Assembly: GCF_014204715.1 (NCBI RefSeq)
Contig: NZ_JACHLY010000001.1
Coordinates: forward strand, 5,003,857 to 5,067,856
Reading direction: 5' to 3'
Source: Streptomonospora salina
GTDB taxonomy: Bacteria; Actinomycetota; Actinomycetes; Streptosporangiales; Streptosporangiaceae
Length of the DNA: 64,000 bases
The position numbers and the translations under genes were made by a program. A model generated the notes under the pieces. It saw only the letters and a list, made by a program, of their open reading frames with translations, was not told the DNA's origin and did no database searches. This document shows positions 23,109 through 34,517 of this stretch, in pieces (position 1 is the stretch's first letter; each line of letters begins with the position of its first letter).

Positions 23109-23962
23109 AAAACGTGGGGAACCGAGAGCAGCCAGAGGAAGGCGCCGTCGCCGGCGCCTCTGCGGCCGCGCCCGGTCCCGAACGGGGTGCCGAGAACGGA
23201 ACGCGCGCACGTGTCGCGCGGCTGATCCTCGAGCACGGGCCGATCACCGCCGCCATGCTGGGCGAGCGGCTCGGCCTCACCCCGGCGGCCATCCGCCGCC
23301 ACCTCGACAATCTGATGAACGACGGCATGGTCGAAGCCCGCGACTCCCGCAGCCGCGGGCGCCGCGGCCGCGGCCGGCCGGCCCGGGTCTTCGCGGTCAC
23401 CGAGGCCGGGCGCGACGCCTTCGTGCACGGCTACGACGACCTCGCCGCCAGCGCGCTGCGGTTCCTCTCGGAGAAGGCCGGATCCCAGGCCGTCGCCGAG
23501 TTCGCCCGGCGCCAGGTCGGCGACCTGGAACGGCGCTACCGCCCGATACTGGCCGCCGCGCCGCCCCAGCAGCGCATCCGGCTCCTGGCCGAGGCGCTGT
23601 CCAACGACGGCTACGCGGCCTCGGCGGGCGAGGCTCCGGCGCCGGGCGGCGGCGACCAGCTGTGCCAGCACCACTGCCCGGTGGCCCACGTCGCCACGGA
23701 GTTCCCCGAGCTGTGCGAGGCCGAGGTCGAGGTCTTCGAGCGGCTGCTGGGCACTCCGGTGCGGCGGTTGGCCACCATCGCCCACGGCGACGGCGTGTGC
23801 ACCACACACGTCACCCCGCGCGACATCAGCGCGGCCGATCCCCCTCCCGCGGGGGAGCCGGTCCAGTCGCGCACCGATGAGAACACGTCCGCCCCGTCCC
23901 GGAAGGGGCAAGGGCGGGCAACGTCAGATGAAGGACGTCTGAGTCCAGGAGGATCCGCGTAA
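23105..23962 (+). CDS. sufR: SufR-type Fe-S cluster sensing transcriptional repressor
   Basis: 285 residues from the GTG that opens VKNVG, the usual beginning of actinobacterial homologues; an upstream in-frame ATG lacks support. A winged helix of ArsR/DeoR type spans about residues 35-100 ([22 protein letters not shown]). The cluster-binding pattern [10 protein letters not shown] and PELCEAE lies near residues 195-215, supplying the Cys ligands for a 4Fe-4S cluster. Its stop overlaps the sufB start by 1 bp (TAATG). It should repress the whole suf operon when cluster-loaded and release it on iron or oxidative stress. Confidence 0.9.
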   Translation: MKNVGNREQPEEGAVAGASAAAPGPERGAENGTRARVARLILEHGPITAAMLGERLGLTPAAIRRHLDNLMNDGMVEARDSRSRGRRGRGRPARVFAVTEAGRDAFVHGYDDLAASALRFLSEKAGSQAVAEFARRQVGDLERRYRPILAAAPPQQRIRLLAEALSNDGYAASAGEAPAPGGGDQLCQHHCPVAHVATEFPELCEAEVEVFERLLGTPVRRLATIAHGDGVCTTHVTPRDISAADPPPAGEPVQSRTDENTSAPSRKGQGRATSDEGRLSPGGSA

Positions 23963-25374
23963 TGACGTCTACCGCGCACCCCGAGCTCGACGGGCTCGGC
24001 ACCTACGAGTACGGCTGGGCCGACTCCGATGAGGCCGGCGCCTCCGCTCGCCGCGGCGTGGACGAGGATGTCGTCCGCGACATCTCCGCCAAGAAGGACG
24101 AGCCGGAGTGGATGGAGAAGCTCCGTCTCAAGGCGCTGCGCCTGTTCGGCAAGAAGCCGCTGCCCGAGTGGGGTGCCGATCTGTCGGGGATCGACTTCGA
24201 CAACATCAAGTACTTCGTGCGGTCCACCGAGCAGCAGGCCGCCTCCTGGGAGGAGCTGCCGGAGGACATCAAGAACACCTACGACAAGCTGGGCATCCCC
24301 GAGGCCGAGAAGCAGCGCCTGGTCGCCGGTGTCGCCGCGCAGTACGAGTCCGAAGTCGTCTACCACCAGATCCGCGAGGACCTGGAGGCGCAGGGCGTCC
24401 TCTTCCTCGACACCGACACCGCGCTGAAGGAGCACCCCGAGCTCTTCCAGGAGTACTACGGCACGGTCATCCCGCCCGGCGACAACAAGTTCGCTTCCCT
24501 CAACACCGCCGTGTGGAGCGGCGGCTCGTTCATCTACGTGCCCCCGAACGTGCACGTCGAGATCCCGCTGCAGGCCTACTTCCGGATCAACACCGAGAAC
24601 ATGGGCCAGTTCGAGCGCACGCTGATCATCGTCGACGAGGGCGCCTACGTCCACTACGTCGAGGGCTGCACCGCGCCGATCTACAAGACGGACTCGCTGC
24701 ACTCGGCGGTCGTGGAGATCGTCGTCAAGAAGAACGCCCGCTGCCGGTACACGACCATCCAGAACTGGTCGAACAACGTCTACAACCTGGTCACCAAGCG
24801 CGCCGTCGCCTACGAGGGCGCCACCATGGAGTGGATCGACGGCAACATCGGCTCCCAGGTGACGATGAAGTACCCGGCGATCTACCTGATGGGCGAGCAC
24901 GCCAAGGGCGAGACCCTGTCGGTGGCCTTCGCGGGCCAGGGCCAGCACCAGGACGCCGGCTCCAAGATGGTGCACTGCGCGCCCAACACCTCCTCGACCA
25001 TCGTCTCCAAGTCGGTGGCGCGCGGAGGCGGGCGGGCCTCCTACCGGGGGCTCATCCAGGTGCAGGAGGGCGCCGACCACGCCAAATCCACGGTCAAGTG
25101 CGACGCGCTGCTCATCGACACCGAGAGCCGCTCGGACACATACCCCTACAACGACATCCGCGAGGACGACGTGGAGATGGGCCACGAGGCCACCGTCTCC
25201 AAGGTCAGCGAGGACCAGCTCTTCTACCTGATGAGCCGCGGTCTGGACGAGGACGAGGCCATGGCGATGATCGTCCGCGGGTTCGTCGAGCCCATCGCGC
25301 GCGAACTCCCCATGGAGTACGCGCTGGAACTCAACCGGCTGATCGAGCTGCAGATGGAAGGAGCGGTCGGTTAA
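23962..25374 (+). CDS. sufB: Fe-S cluster assembly scaffold protein SufB
   Basis: 470 residues, full family length. The start follows a strong AGGAGG box. Conserved stretches include [47 protein letters not shown] and the C-terminal [18 protein letters not shown]. SufB forms the SufBC2D scaffold on which clusters are built, receiving sulfur from SufS through SufU. It is followed 2 bp later by sufD. Confidence 0.97.
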   Translation: MTSTAHPELDGLGTYEYGWADSDEAGASARRGVDEDVVRDISAKKDEPEWMEKLRLKALRLFGKKPLPEWGADLSGIDFDNIKYFVRSTEQQAASWEELPEDIKNTYDKLGIPEAEKQRLVAGVAAQYESEVVYHQIREDLEAQGVLFLDTDTALKEHPELFQEYYGTVIPPGDNKFASLNTAVWSGGSFIYVPPNVHVEIPLQAYFRINTENMGQFERTLIIVDEGAYVHYVEGCTAPIYKTDSLHSAVVEIVVKKNARCRYTTIQNWSNNVYNLVTKRAVAYEGATMEWIDGNIGSQVTMKYPAIYLMGEHAKGETLSVAFAGQGQHQDAGSKMVHCAPNTSSTIVSKSVARGGGRASYRGLIQVQEGADHAKSTVKCDALLIDTESRSDTYPYNDIREDDVEMGHEATVSKVSEDQLFYLMSRGLDEDEAMAMIVRGFVEPIARELPMEYALELNRLIELQMEGAVG

Positions 25375-25376
25375 GC

Positions 25377-26549
25377 ATGGCCAGCCCCAATCTCGGAATC
25401 CGCGAGCACTCCCACGGCGGGGAGGACGTCCCCGTTTCGCACCTGGACGTGCACGGATCCTTCGAGTCCGCGAGTTTCCCCGTGCCCAACGGGCGCGAGG
25501 AGGAGTGGCGCTTCACGCCGCTGCGCCGACTGCGCGGCCTGCACCAGGGCCGCGAGATCGCCGACGGCACCGTGACCGTCGAGGTCTCCGGTCCTGAGCA
25601 GGCCGTCGTCGAGCGGGTGGGTCGCGACGACCCCCGGCTCGGCGCGTCGTTCCTGCCCAGCGACCGCGTCAGCGCCCTGGCCTGGGAGAGCTTCACCGAC
25701 TTCAACCCGGCCACGGTGGTGACCGTGCCCAAGGACACCGAGCTCACCGAGACGGTGTTCGTCAAGATCACCGGCACCGAGCACGGCGACGCCTACGGTC
25801 ACACCGTGGTGCGCGCCGAGCCGCACTCGGCGGCCACCGTCGTGCTGGAGTACGCCGGCTCGGCCGTCTACGCCGACAACGTCGAGTTCGTCGTCGAGGA
25901 CGGCGCTTCGCTGACGGTGATCAGCCTGCAGGACTGGAACGACGACGCCGTCCAAGTCTCCCACCACTACGCCACGGTGAACCGCGACGCCCGCTTCCGC
26001 AGCTTCGTGATCACCCTCGGGGGCGACCTGGTGCGCCTGTCGCCCAGTGTCCGCTACAGGGGCACCGGTGGCGACGCCGAGCTGCACGGCCTCTACTTCA
26101 CCGGCGCGGCCCAGCATCACGAGCACCGCTCGCTGATCGACCACAACGTGTCCAACACCCGCAGCCGCGTCGAGTACAAGGGCGCGCTCAGCGGCGAGGA
26201 CGCCCACGCGGTGTGGATCGGCGACGTCATCATCGGCGAAGGCACCACCGGCACCGACTCCTACGAGCACAACCGCAACCTGGTGCTCACCGACGGGACC
26301 CGGGTCGACTCCGTGCCCAACCTGGAGATCTTCACCGGTGAGGTCGAGGGCGCCGGCCACGCCAGCGCCAGCGGCCGCCTCGACGACATCCACCTGTTCT
26401 ATCTGCAGTCGCGCGGCGTCCCCGCCGACGAGGCGCGGCGCCTGGTGATCCGGGGCTACTTCCAGGAGCTCATCGGCCGTATCGAGGTCCCCGAGCTGCG
26501 CGACCGCATCATGGACGAGGTGGAGGAGAAGCTGGCCCGCCATGAGTGA
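25377..26549 (+). CDS. sufD: Fe-S cluster assembly protein SufD
   Basis: 390 residues; ATG 2 bp after the sufB stop. The N-terminal half is variable with a GREEEWRFTPLRRL motif. The C-terminal beta-helix shows TRSRVEYKGAL, TDGTRVDSVPNLEIF and FYLQSRGVPADEARRLVIRG, typical of SufD. It partners SufB and SufC in the scaffold complex. The frame is open much further upstream, but only across sufB in a non-coding frame. Its end overlaps the next gene by 8 bp. Confidence 0.96.
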   Translation: MASPNLGIREHSHGGEDVPVSHLDVHGSFESASFPVPNGREEEWRFTPLRRLRGLHQGREIADGTVTVEVSGPEQAVVERVGRDDPRLGASFLPSDRVSALAWESFTDFNPATVVTVPKDTELTETVFVKITGTEHGDAYGHTVVRAEPHSAATVVLEYAGSAVYADNVEFVVEDGASLTVISLQDWNDDAVQVSHHYATVNRDARFRSFVITLGGDLVRLSPSVRYRGTGGDAELHGLYFTGAAQHHEHRSLIDHNVSNTRSRVEYKGALSGEDAHAVWIGDVIIGEGTTGTDSYEHNRNLVLTDGTRVDSVPNLEIFTGEVEGAGHASASGRLDDIHLFYLQSRGVPADEARRLVIRGYFQELIGRIEVPELRDRIMDEVEEKLARHE

Positions 26550-26874
26550 CGGTTTCACCCGTGTGTGTTCGCTGAGCGACGTCCCCGACGAGGGCGCGCT
26601 GGGCGTGGAGGTCGGCGACACGCCGGTGGCGGTGGTGCGCAGTGAGGGCGAGGTCTACGCCATCAACGACATCTGCTCCCACGCCGAGGTGAACCTCTCC
26701 GAGGGCGAGGTCGAAGACGGGACCGTGGAGTGCTGGCTGCACGGCTCCTGCTTCGACCTCGGCTCGGGCAAGCCGATCAACCCGCCGGCGACCCGGCCGG
26801 TCGCCACCTACGCAGTGCAGATCGACGGCGACGACGTCCTCGTCGCGCTGGACACCCAGAGTTCAAAAGGCTGA
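26542..26874 (+). CDS. Rieske-type ferredoxin of the suf operon
   Basis: 110 residues. Two Rieske ligand pairs are present, CSHAE (residues about 48-52) and CWLHG (about 65-69), which hold a 2Fe-2S cluster through two Cys and two His. The rest (GDTPVAVVRSEGEVYAINDICSH) matches bacterial ferredoxin components of non-heme iron oxygenases. Actinobacterial suf operons often carry this gene between sufD and sufC. No oxygenase partner is nearby, so electron delivery to the assembly machinery is the likely role, by inference. Confidence 0.92.
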   Translation: MSDGFTRVCSLSDVPDEGALGVEVGDTPVAVVRSEGEVYAINDICSHAEVNLSEGEVEDGTVECWLHGSCFDLGSGKPINPPATRPVATYAVQIDGDDVLVALDTQSSKG

Positions 26875-26881
26875 ATCGCAT

Positions 26882-28932
<2,051 letters not shown>

Positions 28933-28949
28933 GAGGGGCACAGGTCGCA

Positions 28950-29435
28950 ATGCAGCTCGACTCCATGTACCAGGAGATCATCCTGGACCATTACCGCAAC
29001 CCCCACAACAAGGGATTGCGGGAGCCGCACAACGGCGAGGCCCACCACGTCAACCCCACGTGCGGCGACGAAGTCACCGTGCGTGTGCGGTTGACGCCGG
29101 CCGCCGAGGGCGGCGCCCTCGACGGCGAGGCGACGATCGCCGACGTGTCCTACGAAAGCATGGGCTGCTCGATCAGCCAGGCCAGCGCCTCGGTGGCGAC
29201 CGACCTGCTGATCGGTCACACCCTCGACGAGGGCATGCGCATGCTCGACGCGTTCACCGAGCTCATGCACTCCAAGGGCCGGGTCGATCCCGACGAGGAC
29301 GTGCTGCAGGACGCGGTGGCCTTCGCCGGTGTGTCGAAATACCCTGCCCGTATCAAGTGCGCCCTGCTCGCCTGGATGGCGTTCAAGGACGCGACCGCCC
29401 AGTCCCTGGAAACGGAGAAGGAGGGCGCCTCATGA
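28950..29435 (+). CDS. sufU: Zn-dependent sulfurtransferase SufU
   Basis: 161 residues with an AGGAGGGG box upstream of the ATG. The IscU-like fold carries three conserved Cys (PTCGDEV, SMGCSISQA, RIKCALLAW) plus Asp, which bind zinc in the Gram-positive SufU group. The GRVDPDEDVL insertion before the third Cys is typical of SufU and not of IscU. It relays persulfide sulfur from SufS to SufB. Its stop overlaps the next start (ATGA). Confidence 0.95.
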   Translation: MQLDSMYQEIILDHYRNPHNKGLREPHNGEAHHVNPTCGDEVTVRVRLTPAAEGGALDGEATIADVSYESMGCSISQASASVATDLLIGHTLDEGMRMLDAFTELMHSKGRVDPDEDVLQDAVAFAGVSKYPARIKCALLAWMAFKDATAQSLETEKEGAS

Positions 29436-29785
29436 CCGAACAGGAGTCCACCGCCACCGCGCCGGAGCCCTCCGGCGGCGATGCGCTGGCCGAGGAGATC
29501 GGCGAGGCGCTGAAGGACGTCATCGACCCCGAGCTGGGGGTCAATGTCGTCGACCTCGGTCTGCTCTACGGGGTCAACGTCGACGGGAACGTCATCACGC
29601 TGGACATGACCCTCACCAGCGCCGCCTGCCCGCTGACCGACGTCATCGAGGACCAGGCCAACAGCGCGCTCGACGAGTTCGAGCGCGAGGTCAAGATCAA
29701 CTGGGTCTGGATGCCGCCGTGGGGCCCGGACAAGATCACCGACGACGGCCGCGACCAGCTGCGCATGCTCGGATTCAACGTCTGA
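29432..29785 (+). CDS. sufT: SufT-like metal-sulfur cluster assembly factor (DUF59/MIP18)
   Basis: 117 residues; ATG overlaps the sufU stop by 4 bp, so translation is coupled. The DUF59 fold is marked by VIDPELGVNVVDLGLLYG and LTSAACPLTDVIEDQ with its conserved Cys. The family helps maturation of Fe-S proteins under high demand. It is the last gene of the suf operon. Confidence 0.93.
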   Translation: MTEQESTATAPEPSGGDALAEEIGEALKDVIDPELGVNVVDLGLLYGVNVDGNVITLDMTLTSAACPLTDVIEDQANSALDEFEREVKINWVWMPPWGPDKITDDGRDQLRMLGFNV

Positions 29786-29821
29786 GGACCGCGACCGAAG
29801 GCGCGGCCTCCGGCAGCCTCC

Positions 29822-29853
29822 ACGGGCCCTGCTGAACGACCGGCGGGGCCCGT
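29822..29853 (+). terminator. Candidate terminator after the suf operon
   Basis: ACGGGCCC (29822-29829) pairs with GGGCCCGT (29846-29853) around a 16-base loop, 37 bp after sufT. No long T run follows, so rho-independent action is uncertain. Confidence 0.45.
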
Positions 29854-29990
29854 TCGCATGTCGGGGCGGTCGGTCCTGCCGCCGTGTGGGAGCGACGGTC
29901 TCGGACGGGTGGTCGGACGGCGTGGAGCCGCTGGTCTCCACGCATCCGCAGTGGGCACCGCGTAGACGTGCGTCTGCGCGCTCGCCGGTG

Positions 29991-32186
29991 TCAGTGCGCC
30001 GGCATGAGGGCGGGGCGCAGTTCGGTGGCGATGTCGGTGTCGCCGCGTTCGGCCAGGAAGTCCAGCAGGCCCTGCGGCTCCGAGGCGCGGGCGTCGGAGC
30101 CGTCCTCGCTGATGCGGTGGGCGATGATCTTCAGGGCGTCCTCGGTGGAGGCCGGCGCGGTGTAGCCGATCAGGTGCAGCGCACGGCTGGTCGGACTGTG
30201 CCCGCTGAGGTCGGCGGCGGGCAGGCGGCGCGCGTCCAGGCGGTCGCCGTTGACGGTCATGAACACCCGGTCACCCGGCTGCGCCGACAGCCGGCGCAGC
30301 AGCGGGCGCAGCGAGTCGAACGCCGGTTGGTCGCGCCAGACCAGCACCAGCAGGTCGGCGCCGGGAGCCGTGAGGCACAGCAGGCGGCCCGGCTGCAGCC
30401 CCAGATGCGTCGCATAGCCCGGCGGCACGGTGACCGGAGCGCCGTTGAGGTGGTCACCGGTGACGTCCACCCGGTGCCACCAGCGGCCGTCGGGTGCGCG
30501 GAAGCAGCGGGCCGAGTCGCCCACGCGCGGCGGCTGCGGCTGGGGTGCGGCCGGCTCGGGCTGCGGTTCGTCGGGGCTGTCCTGCAGCGGATCCTCGGCG
30601 CCCGGACGCCGCCGGATGGGCAGGCCGTTGGCGGTGGTGCTCCCCTCGGCGTCGGGCTCGGGGTCGGGCGGCGCGCCGTAGGAGGTGCCGGGTGGGGCGT
30701 TCTCCACCGGGATGGACGGGTCCACCATGACGTGGCCTTCGCGGATGGTCACCCCGGGCGTGCTCAGCAGCCACGCGCGCACGGCCTGCTGGCGGATCCC
30801 GATCCGCCCCAGCCGGACGGCGGCGTCGGAGGTGCTGGGTGCGTCTCCCAGCATCTCGCGGGTCTGCCAGCGCATCCGGTGGGGGTCGTCGGCCACGAGC
30901 CAGCCGTTGTGCAGTCTGCGGTCGGTGAACAGGGTGATCACCACCCGCCACAGCGGTGTGCCCAGTGCGGGAACCTCGACCGGGTGGTCGGGGTGGGCGC
31001 TGATGAGGTGGTCGACCGTGGCGGCCGCGCCGAGGTGCTCGGACAGCTCGCGCAGGTGCGTGGTCAGCGGCGCCCCGCCGGGAGAGCCCAGCCACTGCAG
31101 CAGCCGCTCCTCGACGGTGCGCTGCGCGTTGCGGATTTCGCGCACGTCCACGGATATCTGGTCGGCCAGCAGCCGGATGCTGACCGGTTCGGAGGCGAAC
31201 AGGCGCTGGGCCGCGACGGTGCGCTCGGCGTCGCTCCAGTTGCGCAGGAACTCCTCCAGCAAGTCCACCAGCGGGTGCCGGCCCAGCTCGGGGGCGGGGG
31301 CCGGCTGCTCCTCGGTCTGCTGCTTGGGCGGGCCGAAGGACGGGCGGCGCAGAGCGCCGTCGGGTCCCAGGAGCGAACTGCGCGCGCCACCGGCGGTACC
31401 GGAGGTGCTGGGGGCGCCGGCGGTGCCGGGTGCACTGGGGCCGTCGGGTTCGGCGGGCGCGGCGGCGGGATCCTGCTCCGGCGCGGCGCTCCCGGCCCGG
31501 GGCTCCTCGTCGCGGTTGGCGCGCAGGGCGCGCAGCGTGCGGATCGCCCGGGTCGCGGGGCTCTGGGTCGACGGGGGCTCTTCGGCGTCGCCGGTTCCCG
31601 CGTCGCTTTCCGGGGCCGGTTCGGCTCCGGTAGCCGCACCGAGGTAGGCCATGGCGTTGTGCACGTGGTCCGGTGCCGACCGGGGCAGCCAGTTGGCCAG
31701 TGTGCGGACGGCCTCGACCATCAGCGCGGGGGAGGGGGTGGGAACGCGCGCCTCTTCGCCGGCCAGGGGTTCGATCGCGCGCCAGGTCGCGGTGCTGATG
31801 AGGTCCAGGGGCCCGCAGCTTTCGGGAAGGCCCCAAGAGGAGATGGCGGCGGGTGTGGCCGAGACGAGCCGCTCCCAGCTCCCGGCGGTGGCCAGCAGGG
31901 CGCCGCGTACGGGTTCGGCGACGTCGTCGAGGTCGACCCGCGCTGCGCGCAGGCACGGCAGGAATTCGCCCAGCTCCAGATGGCTCCACTGCTCCGCGGC
32001 CAGCCGGGCCAGTGAGTGCGACAGCCAGGTGCCTCCGGCGATGTCGAGGACCCGGGGGAGCGGCAGTGAACTCCACCAGCCCTCGACCAGCCGGGCGTGC
32101 CACAGGACCGGTCCCACCATTGCGGGGTCGCTCCACCGCAGTGCGGGAACGAGGTCGCTGAGGCAGATCGGGGAGACGGCGTTCAT
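29991..32186 (-). CDS. Large protein of unknown function with possible HTH segments
   Basis: 731 residues from the ATG that opens MNAVSPICLSDLVPAL, which has a GGAGG about 20 bp upstream; the frame is open further, but that part is Arg/Pro-rich. There is no signal peptide or membrane segment. Residues 1-200 are a helical, Trp-rich domain. About 205-310 and 540-600 are Ala/Pro/Glu linkers. A middle domain (about 315-530) contains helices such as VSIRLLADQISVDVREIRNAQ and RLGRIGIRQQAVRAWLL that look like helix-turn-helix units of the sigma-factor kind. The C-terminal domain starts with a possible Trp-rich RWWHRVDV strand. I do not recognise the family. It is convergent with the suf operon. Confidence 0.75.
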   Translation of the reverse strand: MNAVSPICLSDLVPALRWSDPAMVGPVLWHARLVEGWWSSLPLPRVLDIAGGTWLSHSLARLAAEQWSHLELGEFLPCLRAARVDLDDVAEPVRGALLATAGSWERLVSATPAAISSWGLPESCGPLDLISTATWRAIEPLAGEEARVPTPSPALMVEAVRTLANWLPRSAPDHVHNAMAYLGAATGAEPAPESDAGTGDAEEPPSTQSPATRAIRTLRALRANRDEEPRAGSAAPEQDPAAAPAEPDGPSAPGTAGAPSTSGTAGGARSSLLGPDGALRRPSFGPPKQQTEEQPAPAPELGRHPLVDLLEEFLRNWSDAERTVAAQRLFASEPVSIRLLADQISVDVREIRNAQRTVEERLLQWLGSPGGAPLTTHLRELSEHLGAAATVDHLISAHPDHPVEVPALGTPLWRVVITLFTDRRLHNGWLVADDPHRMRWQTREMLGDAPSTSDAAVRLGRIGIRQQAVRAWLLSTPGVTIREGHVMVDPSIPVENAPPGTSYGAPPDPEPDAEGSTTANGLPIRRRPGAEDPLQDSPDEPQPEPAAPQPQPPRVGDSARCFRAPDGRWWHRVDVTGDHLNGAPVTVPPGYATHLGLQPGRLLCLTAPGADLLVLVWRDQPAFDSLRPLLRRLSAQPGDRVFMTVNGDRLDARRLPAADLSGHSPTSRALHLIGYTAPASTEDALKIIAHRISEDGSDARASEPQGLLDFLAERGDTDIATELRPALMPAH

Positions 32187-32576
32187 CTGCTTCAGACCTC
32201 GACCTCCGCGCGTTCTGCCCGCGGCGGGCGGCGCCCCGCGGGCAACATGTCCGTGCACAACAGTACGTCCACTCGACCGGCGCCGTGCGCCCGGGCGCCG
32301 GGCCCGCCGCGCGTCGGGAGCGGTGGGTGCCCCCGCTTCGCGGCGGCGCACCTTCGGATGATCGTACGTGTGAGCGCGGCGGTTGGGTAGTGGCGGAGCG
32401 GGTGCGATGCGGGGCACGGGTGGGCGGGCGGGCTGCGGGATCCCCGGATGGCGCAACGAACGCCCGGATGCCGCTTTCGTCCTGAAAATCAGACGAATGT
32501 GACCCGGATTACGCGGGCGGACGGGCCCGGGACGGGCATGCGCCCCGCGGCGACGTCCGTGCGGCCGGGGCGGCGA

Positions 32577-32608
32577 CGGCTCCGGCGGCCCGGGGGCCGC
32601 CGGAGCCG
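32577..32608 (-). terminator. Strong hairpin downstream of the SseB gene
   Basis: A perfect 14-bp stem (32577-32590 with 32595-32608, CGGCTCCGGCGGCC) around a CGGG loop, 7 bp beyond the sseB-like stop on the minus strand. There is no T run, as is common in actinomycetes. The rest of the 429-bp gap 32187-32615 shows no gene or other clear element. Confidence 0.65.
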
Positions 32609-32615
32609 GCCGGGC

Positions 32616-33053
32616 TTACGTCGCCAGGTTCGCCACCGTGGCCGGGTAGACCGGCACGCTCGCCGGGTTGCCGGGGTTCAGCGCCAGTCCAACGCCCTCC
32701 GGCATCGCCTCGGCGAGGTCGCGCGCGGCGAGCACGGTGTAGGGCAGTTCGGCGCTACGCAGTCCGAGTTGCTCCTCGGAGGTGAAAGCCGGGATGAACG
32801 GCGATCCCTCCAGTTCGAGCGTGGGCAGCGCGACCGAGCCGTCGTCCTGGGTGCCCGACCCCTCCGGCAGCGGCACCCATACCTGCCCCTCGCGCAGCGC
32901 CGCGATGAAGGCGCTGACGGGTTCCGGATCGGGAGACTCGGCGCCGGACTGCGCCAGCGCGCCCTGCAGCGCGTTCTCGACGTCGTTGGCGGGGAAGGAC
33001 GCAGCCTGCTCGACCGACTCGCTGTTCTCCGGGGTGGCCTCGCTGTTGCTCAT
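32616..33053 (-). CDS. SseB-family protein
   Basis: 145 residues. The fold is suggested by the pattern ALREGQVWVPLPEGSG, LPTLELEGSPFIPAFTSEEQL and MPEGVGLALNPGNPASVPVYP, which matches the SseB N-terminal domain (enhanced serine sensitivity). The first 30 residues are acidic and probably disordered. It lies alone, divergent from the SGNH hydrolase gene. The biochemical role of the family is unclear. Confidence 0.85.
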   Translation of the reverse strand: MSNSEATPENSESVEQAASFPANDVENALQGALAQSGAESPDPEPVSAFIAALREGQVWVPLPEGSGTQDDGSVALPTLELEGSPFIPAFTSEEQLGLRSAELPYTVLAARDLAEAMPEGVGLALNPGNPASVPVYPATVANLAT

Positions 33054-33329
33054 GCGGATGCAACGGCTCCTTGCATTTGTTGCGGGTGGAAGTCGCTCCG
33101 GCCGCCGCCCGCCCGGGAAAAGCGCCGGGGAATGCTCCGCATATCGGTCCTGGTGCAGGCGTGTCGGCGGTAGCCGGAGGTATGCTTATCGGGCAGGCCC
33201 TACCCTAGCCTCTCCCCGCTGACACATCTTCATCCGTGACGTGTGAGGGGCATCCCGTTGTCGAGCTCCCCGCGTGCCGCCGTGGGCCCTGGCACCGGTG
33301 CCCGTGGCCGAGCTGCATGATTGGTTGAC

Positions 33330-34286
33330 GTGACTGACCTGGAGATGAATCCCCCCGAGGGCGATCAGGCGCAGCGTCCGGCAGCGATCCGCACCTACGT
33401 GGCCATCGGCGACAGCCTGACCGAGGGCCTCGACGATCTCGCGCCCGACGGCGAGTACCGCGGTTTCGCCGACCGCCTCGCCGAGCACCTGAGCGCCTCC
33501 GCGCCCGGCTTCCGCTACGCCAACCTGGCCGTGCGCGGACGCCGCATGCGGCACATCTTCGGCGATCAGCTCGAGCAGACCCTGGACCACAAGCCCGACC
33601 TGGTCACCGTGCACGCCGGCGGGAACGACGTGCTGCGGCCCAACACCGACCTCGACGACCTCGCCGCGCAGTTCGAAACCGGCGTCCAGCGGTTGCGCGA
33701 CGCCGGGATCCGCGTCGTGATCCTCTCCGGCCACGACACGGGGTGGATCCCCGTCCTGCGCGTCTACCGCGGCCGCATCGCGGTGTTCAGTATGCACCTG
33801 CGCGCGATCGCCGAGCGAACCGCCAGCGACGTCGTCGATCTGTGGTCCATGGGCGCGCTCAACGACCCGCGCGCCTGGAGCGTGGACCGGCTCCACTTCA
33901 ACGCCGAGGGCCACCGCGTCGTCGCCGCCCGGATCGCCGAGCTGCTCGGCGATCCCATGGGGCCGCGGGAGACCTGGTCGCGCCCGTGGGACACTCCGCC
34001 CGAGCGGCTTCCGCGCATCCTGCGCCGCCGCGAGAACTGGCGCTGGGCCCGCGAGCACCTGGTGCCGTGGATCAGCCGCCGCGCCATGGGCCGCTCCTCC
34101 GGCGACGGCCGCCGGCCCAAACGCCCCGAGCCCGTCGAGCTGGCCCCGGACCGTTCCGGCGCGCCGGACGACGCCCGCCCGCCGCGGGCCCCCGGGCGCG
34201 AACGCTCCGAAGGCCGCGCCCCCGGCGCCGAAAGCCGCACCCGCCCGGCGGTCGGAGACCGCGAACCCTACAGCGGACGCGGCTGA
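33330..34286 (+). CDS. SGNH/GDSL-family hydrolase
   Basis: 318 residues from GTG 33330; a TTG at 33321 and an ATG at 33345 are alternatives, and no ribosome binding site is decisive. The esterase blocks are clear: block I AIGDSLTEG with nucleophile Ser, block II Gly in LAVRGRRM, block III GGNDVLRP, and block V DRLHFNAEGH with catalytic Asp and His. There is no signal peptide, so it is probably cytosolic. The C-terminal 60 residues are basic and disordered. It probably acts on an ester of a lipid or sugar; the substrate is unknown. Confidence 0.9.
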   Translation: MTDLEMNPPEGDQAQRPAAIRTYVAIGDSLTEGLDDLAPDGEYRGFADRLAEHLSASAPGFRYANLAVRGRRMRHIFGDQLEQTLDHKPDLVTVHAGGNDVLRPNTDLDDLAAQFETGVQRLRDAGIRVVILSGHDTGWIPVLRVYRGRIAVFSMHLRAIAERTASDVVDLWSMGALNDPRAWSVDRLHFNAEGHRVVAARIAELLGDPMGPRETWSRPWDTPPERLPRILRRRENWRWAREHLVPWISRRAMGRSSGDGRRPKRPEPVELAPDRSGAPDDARPPRAPGRERSEGRAPGAESRTRPAVGDREPYSGRG

Positions 34287-34479
34287 GGCGCCGGGCGCAG
34301 GCACCCTCCGGCGCCCCCGCGCGGCCGGGCCCGCCACAGGGACTTCGGCGATAGGTCCGGGGCCGCCTGGCGCGGGCGCCCGCCGGCCGCCGCGAGGTCG
34401 TCGACCCGGAGAGCAACCGCGGCAGAACCGCAGCACCTCGTGTGCGGCGGGGCGGGAGCGTGCGCCGCAGCGGCCGGTC

Positions 34480-34506
34480 CGGACGGTACCGCCACGGCAC
34501 CGTCCG
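34480..34506. terminator. Candidate bidirectional hairpin between convergent genes
   Basis: CGGACGGT (34480-34487) pairs with ACCGTCCG (34499-34506) in the 231-bp gap between the SGNH gene (plus) and the EAL-CBS gene (minus). The stem is short and without a T run. Confidence 0.35.
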
Positions 34507-34517
34507 CCTACCCGGCC

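Noticed and set aside
24108..25376. Long frame upstream of sufD
   Set aside because: It lies in the wrong frame of sufB; sufD homology begins at 25377.
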